DNA from: Alphaproteobacteria bacterium
GTDB lineage: Bacteria > Pseudomonadota > Alphaproteobacteria > CACIAM-22H2
Length of the DNA stretch: 64,000 nt
Assembly (NCBI GenBank): GCA_016793165.1
Contig: JAEULA010000008.1
Coordinates: 124,001-188,000, forward strand
Direction: 5' to 3'
The notes under the pieces were generated by a model. That model did no database searches. It saw only the letters and a program-made list of their open reading frames with translations, and was not told the DNA's origin. Shown piece after piece: positions 19,005-28,455 of the stretch. A program made the translations under genes and the position numbers. How positions within the stretch are numbered: the stretch's first letter is position 1; each line of letters opens with the position of its first letter.

Positions 19005-19397
19005 TCACGGCGCCGTGGCGGCGCGGCGAAGGAAGGCCAGCAGGTCCGCACGATCGGCCGCCAGCGACAGGCCGCCGCCCATCTTGGTCCCGGGGATGAA
19101 TGCGGTGGCGTCGGCGATAAAGGCGTCGAGCGTTTCCTCGGTCCAGACGACGCTCGACCGCCGCAGCGCGTCCGAATAGCGATAGCCCGGGGCCGAGCCG
19201 GCGCGGCGCCCGAGCACGCCATGCAGCGCCGGCCCGGCGCGATGGCGCCCGCCGGCCTCGACCGTGTGGCAGCTCGCGCATTTGCGGAACAGCTGCTCGC
19301 CGCGCTCGGCGTCGCCGTCGCGCCCGCTCGCTGCCATGGGGCCGGCAAGCGCGACGGCGACCGCGAGGAGGGCGCAGGGCAGGGGCCGCCGTGTCAT
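19005..19397 (-). CDS. Monohaem class I cytochrome c
   Basis: A 130-aa exported protein. A signal peptide ([21 protein letters not shown]) precedes a mature domain with the haem-binding motif CASCH (near residues 40-44) in [18 protein letters not shown]. The distal ligand is probably the Met in IPGTKMGGG (near 106). Surrounding conserved residues ([15 protein letters not shown]) place it with the small c2/c550-type cytochromes that shuttle electrons in the periplasm. Its ATG overlaps the stop of the DUF3553 gene (ATGA). It lies beside fdh genes but on the opposite strand, so a direct link to formate oxidation is only contextual. Confidence 0.92.
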   Translation of the reverse strand: MTRRPLPCALLAVAVALAGPMAASGRDGDAERGEQLFRKCASCHTVEAGGRHRAGPALHGVLGRRAGSAPGYRYSDALRRSSVVWTEETLDAFIADATAFIPGTKMGGGLSLAADRADLLAFLRRAATAP

Positions 19398-19582
19398 GAC
19401 GTCGCGTCCGGAGGCGCGTCGCCGATCACGGTCAGCGTTATGCGCTCGCCGTCGATCAGCACCTTGCCGGCATTCTCGAAGTTAACCGTGATGCGCATTC
19501 CGATCGCCGACTGGACTTGGCCGAGGCCCCAATCCGGCCGCTCGGGGTGCCGCACGAACATGCCGGGCGCCAAGCGGCTCAT
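19394..19582 (-). CDS. DUF3553 domain protein
   Basis: A 62-aa protein matching the small DUF3553 family: it begins [19 protein letters not shown] and continues with LGQVQSAIG and an [13 protein letters not shown] core, the compact beta-rich pattern of the family. Function is unknown. It lies divergent to chpT, 92 bp away, an arrangement common in Alphaproteobacteria, and overlaps the cytochrome c gene by 4 bp. Confidence 0.8.
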   Translation of the reverse strand: MSRLAPGMFVRHPERPDWGLGQVQSAIGMRITVNFENAGKVLIDGERITLTVIGDAPPDATS

Positions 19583-19674
19583 CGCCGCAAACCTGGGGCT
19601 GGAACGTCGTTCATGTCTTGAAACCTAGAGTGGGCCGGGCGCATGGTCGCGGCCATCCTTGAAGGAATTTTGCC

Positions 19675-20328
19675 GTGGAAGACAACTCGCTTCTCGCGAT
19701 GACCGAGCAGTTCGCCGCGCGGATCTGCCATGACCTCGTCGGCCCCGTCGGCGCCATCGCCAACGGGGTCGAACTCCTTGCCGACGACGGTGGCCGCGCG
19801 GATCCCGAGGTCGTTTCCCTCATCGCGACGTCGGCAAGGACGGCCAGCCGCCGGCTGCAGTACTACCGAGCCGCCTTCGGCTCCGGCAACGCCATCTCGA
19901 CGGCCAAGCCGCTGGCGGATGCGCGCGCCTTGGCGATCTCGATCATGGAAGACGGCAAGGTCGCCCTCGACTGGGGGGCGCCGGCGGCCGCCTGCGAAGC
20001 CATGGCGGGGCGGGACACGGTCAAGATCATGCTGAACCTGCTGCTCGTCGCGCTCGAATCCCTGCCGCGCGGCGGGACGGTCCGGTTGTCCGTCGCGCCG
20101 ACCGGCGACGGGCTCGACGTGGCGTTCTCGGCGGAGGGCCAGCAGGCGCGGATCCCGGACGATGCGCGCAAGGTACTCGAGGGGGCCGCGGCATCGAACG
20201 AGCTGACCCCGCGCGCGGTGCCGGCCCGGCTGGCGCGCCTCGTCGCGGAGTCGGCGGGCGCCGCGTTGGCGGTCAGCGAAAGCGACGGCGCCGTGCGCCT
20301 GACCGCGCGCATTCCGCGCGCCGCCTGA
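19675..20328 (+). CDS. chpT: Histidine phosphotransferase ChpT
   Basis: A 217-aa cytosolic phosphotransferase that in Caulobacter carries phosphate from the kinase CckA to CtrA and CpdR. The H-box ARICHDLVGPVGAIANGVEL holds the phosphoryl-accepting His19. The C-terminal part (GGTVRLSVAPTGDGLDVAFS, RLTARIPRAA) is the degenerate ATPase-like domain of this family, lacking real ATP-binding motifs. It starts at a GTG preceded by AAGGA. It stands upstream of the che operon, and its target ctrA lies 6 kb downstream in the same window. Confidence 0.88.
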   Translation: MEDNSLLAMTEQFAARICHDLVGPVGAIANGVELLADDGGRADPEVVSLIATSARTASRRLQYYRAAFGSGNAISTAKPLADARALAISIMEDGKVALDWGAPAAACEAMAGRDTVKIMLNLLLVALESLPRGGTVRLSVAPTGDGLDVAFSAEGQQARIPDDARKVLEGAAASNELTPRAVPARLARLVAESAGAALAVSESDGAVRLTARIPRAA

Positions 20329-20476
20329 TCCCTCGAAGACCCTGGAATTCCGAGGTTTCACGCAACCTTAATCTTCTTGGCCGACTCTCTCGGCGCACGG
20401 ATGGAACGCAGGGGCAGGTGCCCGTCGCGAGCCGCCGCCGCAAATCGGTTTCTCGCCGAAGGGATAGTCGAGCGCC

Positions 20477-23173
20477 ATGGACGACCTGCTGCGTGAGTTC
20501 CTTACCGAGTCCAACGAAAGCCTGGCGACCCTCGACCAGGAACTCGTGAAGCTGGAGCGGAATCCCAACGACCCCGGCCTGCTCAGCAACATCTTCCGTC
20601 TCGTCCACACCATCAAAGGCACCTGCGGCTTCCTCGGCTTGCCGCGCCTCGAGACGACGGCGCATGCCGCCGAGAACGTCCTCGGCAAGCTGCGCGACGG
20701 CGAGCTCGAGGTCACGCCCGTCGCCGTCACGCTCATCCTGGAATCGCTCGATCGCATCAAGACCCTGCTCGCCGCGCTCGAGGAGACGGGCGCGGAGCCC
20801 GAGGGCAACGACGATGCCCTGAAGCAGCGCCTGAACGCGTTCGCCGAAGGCCGTGCCGAGGCGGCCGCGTCGGCGCCGCCGGCCGCCGTGCCCGCGACAC
20901 CGGCTGTGGCGCCCGCCGTTGCGCCGGTCGCCGAGGCGGCGCCCGTCGTCGCTCCGGCGGTCGCGGCCCCCGTCGCCGTCCAGGCGCCCGCGCCAGCGCC
21001 AGCGCCGACGCCCGTCGCCGAGGCCCCGGTCCCCGAGCCGGTCGCGCCCGTGGCGCCTGTCGCGGCCGCCGCCGAGGCGACCGCGGCCGCAGCGGAGGCC
21101 AAGCCCGCCGAGGCGAAGGAATCCTCGGTCGCCGCGCAGTCGATCCGCGTCAACGTCGACCTGCTCGAGAACCTCATGACCATGGTCAGCGAGCTCGTGC
21201 TGACCCGCAACCAGCTGCTGCAGATCCTGCGCGGCCAGAAGGACAGCGAGTTCGCGGCCCCGCTGCAGCGCCTGAACCATGTGACGTCCGAGCTGCAGGA
21301 GGGCGTCATGAAGACGCGCATGCAGCCGATCGGGAACGCCTGGGCGAAGCTGCCGCGCATGGTGCGCGACCTCAGCCACGAGCTGGGCAAGCGCATCGAG
21401 CTGGTGATGCTCGGCGCCGAGACCGAGCTCGACCGCCAGGTGCTGGAGCTGATCAAGGACCCGCTGACGCACATGGTGCGCAACTCGGCGGACCACGGCC
21501 TGGAGAAGCCCCTCGATCGCAAGGCCGTCGGCAAGCCCGAGACCGGAAAGATCACGCTCAACGCGTTCCACGAAGGCGGGCACATCATCATCGAGATCAG
21601 CGACGACGGGCGCGGCCTGCCGCTCGACAAGATCCGCGCCAAGGCGGTCGCCAACGGGCTCGGCACCGAGGCCGAGATCGCCGCGATGAGCGACCAGCAG
21701 ATCGCGCAGTTCATCTTCAAGGCCGGCCTGTCGACGGCGGCGAAGGTCACGAACGTGTCGGGCCGCGGCGTCGGCATGGACGTCGTGAAGACCAACATCG
21801 AGAAGATCGGCGGCACGATCGAGCTCAAGTCCGCGCCGGGCAAGGGCTCGACCTTCGTCATCAAGATCCCGCTGACCCTGGCGATCGTCTCGGCGCTGAT
21901 CGTCGAGTGCGCCGGCGAGCGCTTCGCCATCCCGCAGATCGCGGTCCTCGAGCTCGTGCGCGCCGCCACCGGCAGCGAGAACACGATCGAGCGCGTGAAG
22001 GGCGCGCCGTTCCTGCGCCTTCGCAATCGCCTGTTGCCGCTGGTCAACCTGAAGAGCCTGCTGCATCTCGGCGACGACACGATGAACGCCCAGGAGGCCT
22101 TCATCGTCGTGACCCAGGTCGGCACCAACACCTTCGGGATCATGGTCGACCGCGTCTTCGACACCGAGGAGATCGTGGTCAAGCCGGTCGCGCCGATCCT
22201 CCGCGACATCCCGATCTTCTCGGGCAACACGATCCTGGGCGACGGCAGCGTCATCATGATCCTGGATCCCAACGGCATCGCCACGCGCGCCGGCGAGCGC
22301 AGCAGCGAGGCCGCGGCCGCGGACGCCGCCACGCAGGGCCACGCGCGCAGCGACGATCGCGTCTCGCTGCTCATCTTCCGCGCCGGCGACGGGACCCAGA
22401 AGGCGGTGCCGCTGGCGCTCGTGGCGCGGCTCGAGGAGGTCGACGCGACCACGATCGAGCAGTCGAACGGCCGCCCGGTCGTGCAGTATCGCGGCAAGCT
22501 GATGCCGCTGATCCCCGTGGATCCGATGCAGCAGGTCCGCAGCGAGGGCCGCCAGCCGATCCTCGTCTTCGCCGACGGCACGCGCTCGATGGGCCTGATG
22601 GTCGACGAGATCGTCGACATCGTGGAGGAGCGCCTCAAGATCGAGCTGCGCGCCGAGCGCCCGGGCTTGATGGGAAGCGGCATCATCACCGGCAAGGCCA
22701 CCGAGATCATCGACACGCAGCACTACCTGACCATGGCGTTCCAGGACTGGTTCGGGACCACGGCCGCCGCCGAGCTCGGTGCGGCGGCGGAGCCCAAGCG
22801 CGTGCTTCTCGTCGACGACTCCCCGTTCTTCCGCAACCTTCTCGGCCCGCTGCTGATGGTGGCCGGCTACGAGGTGACCACCGCCGAGAGCGCCGACCAG
22901 GCGCTGCAGATGGCCGAGTCCGGCAAGGACTTCGACGTCATCGTCAGCGACATCGAGATGCCCGGCATGAACGGCTTCGAGTTCGCCGAGGCCGTGCGCC
23001 AGAACGGCCGTTGGCAGTCGACCCCGATCCTCGCGCTGACCTCGCACACCGCACCCAAGGATCTCGAGCGCGGCCGCCAGGCCGGCTTCGTCGACTACAT
23101 CGCGAAGTCCGATCGCGACGGCCTGCTCGGCAGCCTGTCCCAGACGCTCGCCAACTTCCCGAGGGCCGCATGA
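20477..23173 (+). CDS. cheA: Chemotaxis hybrid histidine kinase CheA with two CheW-like domains and a receiver
   Basis: An 898-aa cytoplasmic kinase. In order: HPt domain (1-105) with FRLVHTIKGTCGFLG and phosphorylated His44; Ala/Pro-rich linker (about 130-215); dimerisation helices (IRVNVDLLENLMTMVSELVL); HATPase with HMVRNSADHGLE, DDGRGLPLDKI and GRGVGMDVV; a first CheW-like domain (about 475-600); a second (about 630-760); and a C-terminal receiver (about 775-898) with VDDSPFFR and phospho-acceptor Asp in VSDIEMPGMNG. Most CheA proteins have one CheW-like domain and no receiver. It overlaps cheW by ATGA. Regulation by a CckA-ChpT-type relay is not evident; it should phosphorylate the stand-alone CheY and CheB downstream. 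Confidence 0.95.
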   Translation: MDDLLREFLTESNESLATLDQELVKLERNPNDPGLLSNIFRLVHTIKGTCGFLGLPRLETTAHAAENVLGKLRDGELEVTPVAVTLILESLDRIKTLLAALEETGAEPEGNDDALKQRLNAFAEGRAEAAASAPPAAVPATPAVAPAVAPVAEAAPVVAPAVAAPVAVQAPAPAPAPTPVAEAPVPEPVAPVAPVAAAAEATAAAAEAKPAEAKESSVAAQSIRVNVDLLENLMTMVSELVLTRNQLLQILRGQKDSEFAAPLQRLNHVTSELQEGVMKTRMQPIGNAWAKLPRMVRDLSHELGKRIELVMLGAETELDRQVLELIKDPLTHMVRNSADHGLEKPLDRKAVGKPETGKITLNAFHEGGHIIIEISDDGRGLPLDKIRAKAVANGLGTEAEIAAMSDQQIAQFIFKAGLSTAAKVTNVSGRGVGMDVVKTNIEKIGGTIELKSAPGKGSTFVIKIPLTLAIVSALIVECAGERFAIPQIAVLELVRAATGSENTIERVKGAPFLRLRNRLLPLVNLKSLLHLGDDTMNAQEAFIVVTQVGTNTFGIMVDRVFDTEEIVVKPVAPILRDIPIFSGNTILGDGSVIMILDPNGIATRAGERSSEAAAADAATQGHARSDDRVSLLIFRAGDGTQKAVPLALVARLEEVDATTIEQSNGRPVVQYRGKLMPLIPVDPMQQVRSEGRQPILVFADGTRSMGLMVDEIVDIVEERLKIELRAERPGLMGSGIITGKATEIIDTQHYLTMAFQDWFGTTAAAELGAAAEPKRVLLVDDSPFFRNLLGPLLMVAGYEVTTAESADQALQMAESGKDFDVIVSDIEMPGMNGFEFAEAVRQNGRWQSTPILALTSHTAPKDLERGRQAGFVDYIAKSDRDGLLGSLSQTLANFPRAA

Positions 23174-23649
23174 CCAGTTCCCCGCCGCCGCCGACCACCG
23201 CGCTGGACAGCGGGTCCCGCGACTTCGTCACGATGATGGTCGCCGACCAGCTGTTCGGCATCCCCGTCCTTTCGGTGCAGGACGTCCTCGGCCCGCAGCG
23301 CATCACGCGGATCCCGCTCGCGCCGGGCGAGGTCGCCGGCGCCCTGAACCTGCGCGGCCGCATCGTCACCGCGATCGACGTGCGCCGTCGCCTCGGCCTG
23401 CCGGCCCGCGAGGCCGGCAAGTCCGGCATGAGCATCGTCGTCGACCAAGTCGGCGAGCTCTACAGCCTGATCGTGGACACGGTGGGCGAGGTGCTGAGCC
23501 TGCCGGCCGACGCGTTCGAGCGGAATCCGGCGACGCTGGATCCGCAGTGGCGCGAGGTATCCGCGGGAATCTACCGCCTGGAAGGCAAGCTGATGGTCGT
23601 GCTCGACGTCGCCCGGCTTCTCGATATCCGCCGGGCCGAGGCCGCCTGA
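23170..23649 (+). CDS. cheW: Chemotaxis coupling protein CheW
   Basis: A 159-aa adaptor linking chemoreceptors to CheA. The CheW fold is visible: MMVADQLFGIPVLSVQDVLG, the conserved ITRIPLAPGEVAGALNLRGR loop in the middle, SIVVDQVGELYSLIVDTVGE, and a final LEGKLMVVLDVARLL. The ATG overlaps the cheA stop (ATGA), and the true start is fixed by this overlap and by the family length; the open frame extends much further upstream through cheA. Confidence 0.95.
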   Translation: MTSSPPPPTTALDSGSRDFVTMMVADQLFGIPVLSVQDVLGPQRITRIPLAPGEVAGALNLRGRIVTAIDVRRRLGLPAREAGKSGMSIVVDQVGELYSLIVDTVGEVLSLPADAFERNPATLDPQWREVSAGIYRLEGKLMVVLDVARLLDIRRAEAA

Positions 23650-23695
23650 GACGTCGTCGCCGGAGCACGCAGCCGGTCGTTGGGGAGCAGAGTCG

Positions 23696-24061
23696 ATGAA
23701 GACATGTCTTGTGGTGGATGACTCCAAGGTCATCCGGATGGTGGCGCGACGGATCCTCGAGGGCCTCTCCTTCGGGATCGCCGAGGCGGCCGACGGACAG
23801 AAGGCCATCGAGGCCTGCCAGGAGAAGATGCCGGACGCCGTCCTGCTGGACTGGAACATGCCGGTGATGAACGGCATCGAGTTCCTGCGCGCGCTGCGCA
23901 AGATGCCAGGCGGCGACCGCCCGATCGTCGTGTTCTGCACGACGGAGAACGAGATGGCCAAAATCATGGAGGCCATGAGCGCCGGGGCGAACGAGTACAT
24001 CATGAAGCCGTTCGACGGGGACATCATCCAGAGCAAGTTCGCGCAGGTCGGCCTGCTCTGA
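23696..24061 (+). CDS. cheY: Chemotaxis response regulator CheY
   Basis: A 121-aa single receiver domain. The acidic pair D8-D9 (CLVVDDSKVIR), phospho-acceptor Asp52 in LLDWNMPVMNG, the conserved Thr in VVFCTTENE and Lys in YIMKPFD are all present, so it should be phosphorylated by CheA and bind the flagellar switch. It lies in the che operon, with its stop overlapping the cheB start (TGATG). Confidence 0.95.
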   Translation: MKTCLVVDDSKVIRMVARRILEGLSFGIAEAADGQKAIEACQEKMPDAVLLDWNMPVMNGIEFLRALRKMPGGDRPIVVFCTTENEMAKIMEAMSAGANEYIMKPFDGDIIQSKFAQVGLL

Positions 24062-25206
24062 TGCTTCCATCCAGCAAGCCCGCCCTGCCGGCCGCGCAAG
24101 AGGCGCCGGGCAGCAAGATCCGCGTGATGATCTGCGACGATTCCGCCGTCGTTCGCGGGCTCGTCGCGCGCCTCCTCGAGGGCGACCCCAACATCGAGAT
24201 CGTCGCGACCGCGGCAGACGGCGAGGCCGCGATCCGCTCGCTCCAACGCACGCCTGCCGACGTGGTCGTGCTCGACATCGAGATGCCCGTGATGGACGGG
24301 CTGACCGCGCTGCCCAAGCTGCTGGCCGTCGACCCGGATCTGAAGGTGATCGTCGCGTCGACGCTGACGAAGCGCAACGCCCAGGTGAGCCTGCAGGCGC
24401 TGGCGGGCGGCGCCGCGGACTACCTGCCGAAGCCGACCTCGACCAGCGAGATCAGCGGCTCCGGCGACTTCCGCCAGCAGCTGCTGGAGAAGGTGAAGGC
24501 GCTGGGCGCCGTGCGGCGCGCGCGCCGTGGCCGCATCGCACCGACGCGGCCGGCGCCGGGCCCCGTCGTGCCGCCGCGGCCGCAGGCCCCGGTGGCGATC
24601 TCGTTGCGCCGGCCCTCGCTGCGCCGCCCGCAGATCCTCGCGATCGGCAGCTCCACGGGCGGGCCGCAGGCCCTGGTCGCGATGCTCAGTGCGCTGCCGC
24701 CGGCCGTGACGGCGCCGATCGTCATCACCCAGCACATGCCCGCGACGTTCACCGCGATCCTGGCCGAGCATCTCGGCCGCGCCACCAGCCGGAACGCCCA
24801 GGAGGGCGTCGACGGGGAAAAGCTGAGCAACGGGCGCATCTACATCGCGCCGGGGGGACTGCACATGAAGCTTGAGAAGCGGGCCGCGGAGACGGTCATC
24901 CGTCTCACCCAGGATCCGCCAGAGAATTTCTGCCGACCGGCCGTCGACCCGATGTTCCGGTCGGTCGCCGAGGTGTTCGGCGCGGCGTCGCTCGCCGTCG
25001 TCCTGACGGGCATGGGCATGGATGGCGCGCGCGGCGGCAAGACGATCGCCGAGGCCGGGGGAACCGTGATCGCGCAGGACGAGGCCACCAGCGTCGTCTG
25101 GGGCATGCCGGGGGCGACCGCGCAGTCGGGGGCCTGTAGCGCCGTCGTGCCGCTGGCCGACATCGCGCCGATGGTGACGCGGCTGTTCGCGGGAGGCACG
25201 CCATGA
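24061..25206 (+). CDS. cheB: Chemotaxis protein-glutamate methylesterase CheB
   Basis: A 381-aa enzyme that removes methyl groups from chemoreceptor glutamates (and deamidates glutamines) when phosphorylated. N-terminal receiver: MICDDSAVVRG and VVVLDIEMPVMDG with the acceptor Asp near residue 76. A proline/arginine linker (about 150-180) leads to the esterase domain: catalytic Ser198 in IGSSTGGPQ, His in ITQHMPATFT, and Asp in VLTGMGMDGARG. It starts at ATG in a TGATG overlap with cheY and overlaps cheR by ATGA, pairing it with the opposing methyltransferase. Confidence 0.95.
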   Translation: MLPSSKPALPAAQEAPGSKIRVMICDDSAVVRGLVARLLEGDPNIEIVATAADGEAAIRSLQRTPADVVVLDIEMPVMDGLTALPKLLAVDPDLKVIVASTLTKRNAQVSLQALAGGAADYLPKPTSTSEISGSGDFRQQLLEKVKALGAVRRARRGRIAPTRPAPGPVVPPRPQAPVAISLRRPSLRRPQILAIGSSTGGPQALVAMLSALPPAVTAPIVITQHMPATFTAILAEHLGRATSRNAQEGVDGEKLSNGRIYIAPGGLHMKLEKRAAETVIRLTQDPPENFCRPAVDPMFRSVAEVFGAASLAVVLTGMGMDGARGGKTIAEAGGTVIAQDEATSVVWGMPGATAQSGACSAVVPLADIAPMVTRLFAGGTP

Positions 25207-26054
25207 AGCCCGACAGCTTCGCCTTCCTCTCGAAGTGGCTGTACGAGCGCACCGGGCTCGTGCTCGGGCCGGACAAGCTCTATCTGGTCGAGAGCCGGCT
25301 CTCCCCGGTGGCGCGGAAGTTCAACCTTGCCGGTCTCGACGCGATCGTCGTCGAGATCAAGTCCGGCCGCGGCGGCGAGTTCGCCACCGAGGTCTCCGAC
25401 GCGATGATGACGAACGAGTCGTTCTTCTATCGCGACGTGAAGCCGTTCGACCAGTTCAAGGACCTCGTGCTGCCGCGCATGATGCAGGCGCGCGCCTCGG
25501 TCCGGCGCCTGCGCATCTGGAGCGCCGCGGCGTCGACCGGACAGGAGCCCTACACGCTGGCGATGATCATCAAGGAGATGGACGCCAAGCTGGCCGGCTG
25601 GAAGATCGAGATCGTCGGCACCGACATCAGCCGCGAGGCGCTGGATCGGGCGAAGGCGGGGCTGTACACGCAGTTCGAGGTGCAGCGCGGGCTGCCGATC
25701 CAGATGCTGCTGAAATATTTCAAGCAGCAGGGCGACCGCTGGCAGATCGCGGACTCGATCAAGCAGATGGTCCAGCTGCGCGAGTTCAACCTGCTCACCG
25801 ATCCGGCATCGCTCGGCCAGTTCGACGTCGTGTTCTGTCGCAACGTGCTGATCTATTTCGACCAGCCGACGAAGGCGGCCGTCCTGGCCCGCATCGCCAA
25901 GCAGATGCCCAACGACGGCATCCTCTACCTTGGCGGGGCCGAAACGGTGCTGGGCGTGACCGACAAGTTCGCGCCGCTGCCCGGCCAGCGCGGGATCTAC
26001 GGCGTCGCGGCAGGGCTCGCCGCCGCGCCGGCGCCGGTCGCCGCGAGGGCCTGA
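25203..26054 (+). CDS. cheR: Chemotaxis protein methyltransferase CheR
   Basis: A 283-aa SAM-dependent enzyme that methylates chemoreceptor glutamates. The N-terminal helical part (FLSKWLYERTGLVLGP, MMTNESFFYRD) is typical, followed by SAM-binding SAAASTGQEPYTLAM, the acidic loop IVGTDISREALDRAK, and FDVVFCRNVLIYFD near residue 220. It is the last che gene; no chemoreceptor or cheD is in the window. A bidirectional terminator follows 67 bp downstream. Confidence 0.95.
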   Translation: MKPDSFAFLSKWLYERTGLVLGPDKLYLVESRLSPVARKFNLAGLDAIVVEIKSGRGGEFATEVSDAMMTNESFFYRDVKPFDQFKDLVLPRMMQARASVRRLRIWSAAASTGQEPYTLAMIIKEMDAKLAGWKIEIVGTDISREALDRAKAGLYTQFEVQRGLPIQMLLKYFKQQGDRWQIADSIKQMVQLREFNLLTDPASLGQFDVVFCRNVLIYFDQPTKAAVLARIAKQMPNDGILYLGGAETVLGVTDKFAPLPGQRGIYGVAAGLAAAPAPVAARA

Positions 26055-26121
26055 TCGGCCTGCGCCGCCGGCGGCGGGGTCCGCAGCCGCGGGTCGACCG
26101 CCACACCGGCGAACGGGAAAC

Positions 26122-26155
26122 AAAAAACGCCGGCGACTGGGTCGCCGGCGTTTTT
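26122..26155. terminator. Bidirectional rho-independent terminator between cheR and ctrA
   Basis: A perfect 10-bp stem CGCCGGCGAC (26128-26137) with loop TGG pairs with GTCGCCGGCG (26141-26150). It is preceded by six A and followed by five T, so it can stop transcription from both the che operon (plus) and ctrA (minus), which converge here. Confidence 0.93.
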
Positions 26156-26195
26156 CGTTGCGAAGGGAAGGAGCGGCGCGGGAGCGCCGCCGACG

Positions 26196-26909
<714 letters not shown>

Positions 26910-27001
26910 CGTCGTACTCCCTTCGACTAGTGCCAACTGCGTGTTAACCCAAACTACGCCCTAACGTTTAACATTTCGTATAAGGTGCTAACCGCATTCG
27001 G

Positions 27002-27006
27002 GAGTC
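27002..27006. promoter_or_regulatory. GANTC site (CcrM methylation type) in the ctrA-fliI intergenic region
   Basis: GAGTC lies 93 bp upstream of the ctrA start. GANTC is the target of CcrM, and in Caulobacter such a site in the ctrA promoter ties expression to replication through GcrA. A five-base match is weak alone, but this region is unusually AT-rich for the window and also carries several TTAA half sites (26944-26947, 26969-26972). Confidence 0.35.
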
Positions 27007-27043
27007 CAGCGGGAAAAGTTCGATCCCGTCTGAGATCCATCAC

Positions 27044-27059
27044 TTAATATACTGTTAAC
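27044..27059. promoter_or_regulatory. CtrA box upstream of fliI
   Basis: TTAA (27044-27047), seven bases, then TTAAC (27055-27059) is a full match to the CtrA consensus TTAA-N7-TTAAC. It lies 49 bp before the fliI start chosen here, where a box overlapping the -35 region would activate fliI-fliJ, an early-class flagellar operon. It is also 135 bp upstream of ctrA itself. Confidence 0.8.
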
Positions 27060-27107
27060 TAAAACAAATCACCATCCGTACGGGTGCCGATCCAGGCCCC
27101 GATCGCG

Positions 27108-28451
27108 ATGAGTTGCAGCATGAATTCGATCTCTCCGGCCGCCTTGCTGAGCCGGATACCTACCCAAAGGTACTACGGCAGAGTGAGTGCCGTCCTGGGT
27201 CTGATGGTCGAAATCGCCGGGGTCGGTCACCTCCTGTCGATCGGGGGTCGCTGCTCGATTAACGCCCGTGGCGGCGGAAAACTGCTCTGCGAAGTCGTCG
27301 GTTTCAGGTCCGGCCGCGCGCTCGCCCTGCCATTCGGCCCGCTCGAGGGCGTCGGGATCGGCTGCAAGGCCGAGATCGTCGACGCCGAGCCCATCATCTT
27401 TCCCGATCGCCGGTGGCTCGGCCGCGTGGTCAATGCCCTGGGCGAGCCCATCGACGGCAAGGGGCCGCTACCCCTCGGCGCCCTCCCGCAGCCGATCAAG
27501 GGGCCGCCGCCTCCCGCCCATGCCCGGCAGCGCGTGCGCGGCAAGGTGGATCTGGGGGTGCGGGCGATCAACAGCTTCATCACCTGCTGCCGCGGCCAGC
27601 GCATGGGCATCTTCGCCGGCTCGGGCGTGGGCAAGTCGACCCTGCTTTCGATGATGGCCCGCAGCACGACCGCGGATGTCTCGGTCATCGGCCTGATCGG
27701 CGAGCGCGGACGCGAGGTGCAGGAATTCATCGAGGACGATCTCGGCCCCGACGGCCTCGCTCGCTCGGTCGTCGTCGTCGCGACGTCCGACGAGCCGCCC
27801 CTGATGCGCCGCCAGGCGGCCTACCTGACGATGGCCATCGCCGAGCACTTCCGCGACGTCGATCAGAGCGTCCTTTGCCTGATGGACTCCGTGACACGCT
27901 TCGCGATGGCGCAGCGCGAGATCGGCCTGTCGGCCGGGGAGCCGCCGGCAAGCAAGGGATACACACCGTCCGTCTTCGCCGAGCTGCCCAAGGTGCTCGA
28001 GCGTGCCGGCCCCGGCACGGGCGCGGGCTCGATCACCGGGCTCTTCACCGTCCTGGTGGACGGCGACGACCACAACGAGCCGATCGCCGACGCCGTGCGA
28101 GGGATCCTGGACGGCCACATCGTGCTGGACCGGGCGATCGCGGAGCGCGGCCGATATCCCGCGATCAACGTGCTGCGCTCGATCTCGCGCACGATGCCCG
28201 GCTGCAATTCCGACGGCGAGAACGAGGTCGTCGGTCGCGCCCGGCGCCTCATGGCGCAATACGAGGACATGGCGGAGCTGATCCGGCTCGGCGCCTATCG
28301 GCAGGGAACGGACGCGGGCATCGACGAGGCGATCCACTACCAGCCCGCGCTCGAACGCTACCTCTCGCAGCTGAAGACCGAGCCGGCGTCGCTCGCCGAC
28401 GGCTATCGCGAACTCGCCGAGATTCTCGGCATGACGCCGCCGGCGGCGTGA
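27108..28451 (+). CDS. fliI: Flagellar export ATPase FliI
   Basis: A 447-aa F1-beta-like ATPase of the flagellar type III export apparatus. Walker [15 protein letters not shown], the [19 protein letters not shown] block, Walker [20 protein letters not shown] and the [16 protein letters not shown] region are present; the N-terminal domain begins near [18 protein letters not shown]. Starts are ambiguous: GTG 27084, ATG 27108 and ATG 27120; I use 27108 because transcription from the CtrA-box promoter should begin near 27090. Followed by fliJ after 4 bp. Confidence 0.94.
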   Translation: MSCSMNSISPAALLSRIPTQRYYGRVSAVLGLMVEIAGVGHLLSIGGRCSINARGGGKLLCEVVGFRSGRALALPFGPLEGVGIGCKAEIVDAEPIIFPDRRWLGRVVNALGEPIDGKGPLPLGALPQPIKGPPPPAHARQRVRGKVDLGVRAINSFITCCRGQRMGIFAGSGVGKSTLLSMMARSTTADVSVIGLIGERGREVQEFIEDDLGPDGLARSVVVVATSDEPPLMRRQAAYLTMAIAEHFRDVDQSVLCLMDSVTRFAMAQREIGLSAGEPPASKGYTPSVFAELPKVLERAGPGTGAGSITGLFTVLVDGDDHNEPIADAVRGILDGHIVLDRAIAERGRYPAINVLRSISRTMPGCNSDGENEVVGRARRLMAQYEDMAELIRLGAYRQGTDAGIDEAIHYQPALERYLSQLKTEPASLADGYRELAEILGMTPPAA

Positions 28452-28455
28452 CGAC

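Noticed and set aside
20850..21120. Repeated Ala-Pro codons in the CheA linker as a DNA repeat element
   Set aside because: It is ordinary low-complexity linker coding sequence within an intact frame.
20273..23047. A 924-codon antisense frame opposite cheA, with a Gly/Arg/Asp-rich repeat-like middle
   Set aside because: The repeat-like part mirrors the Ala/Pro linker of CheA read backwards; no independent support.
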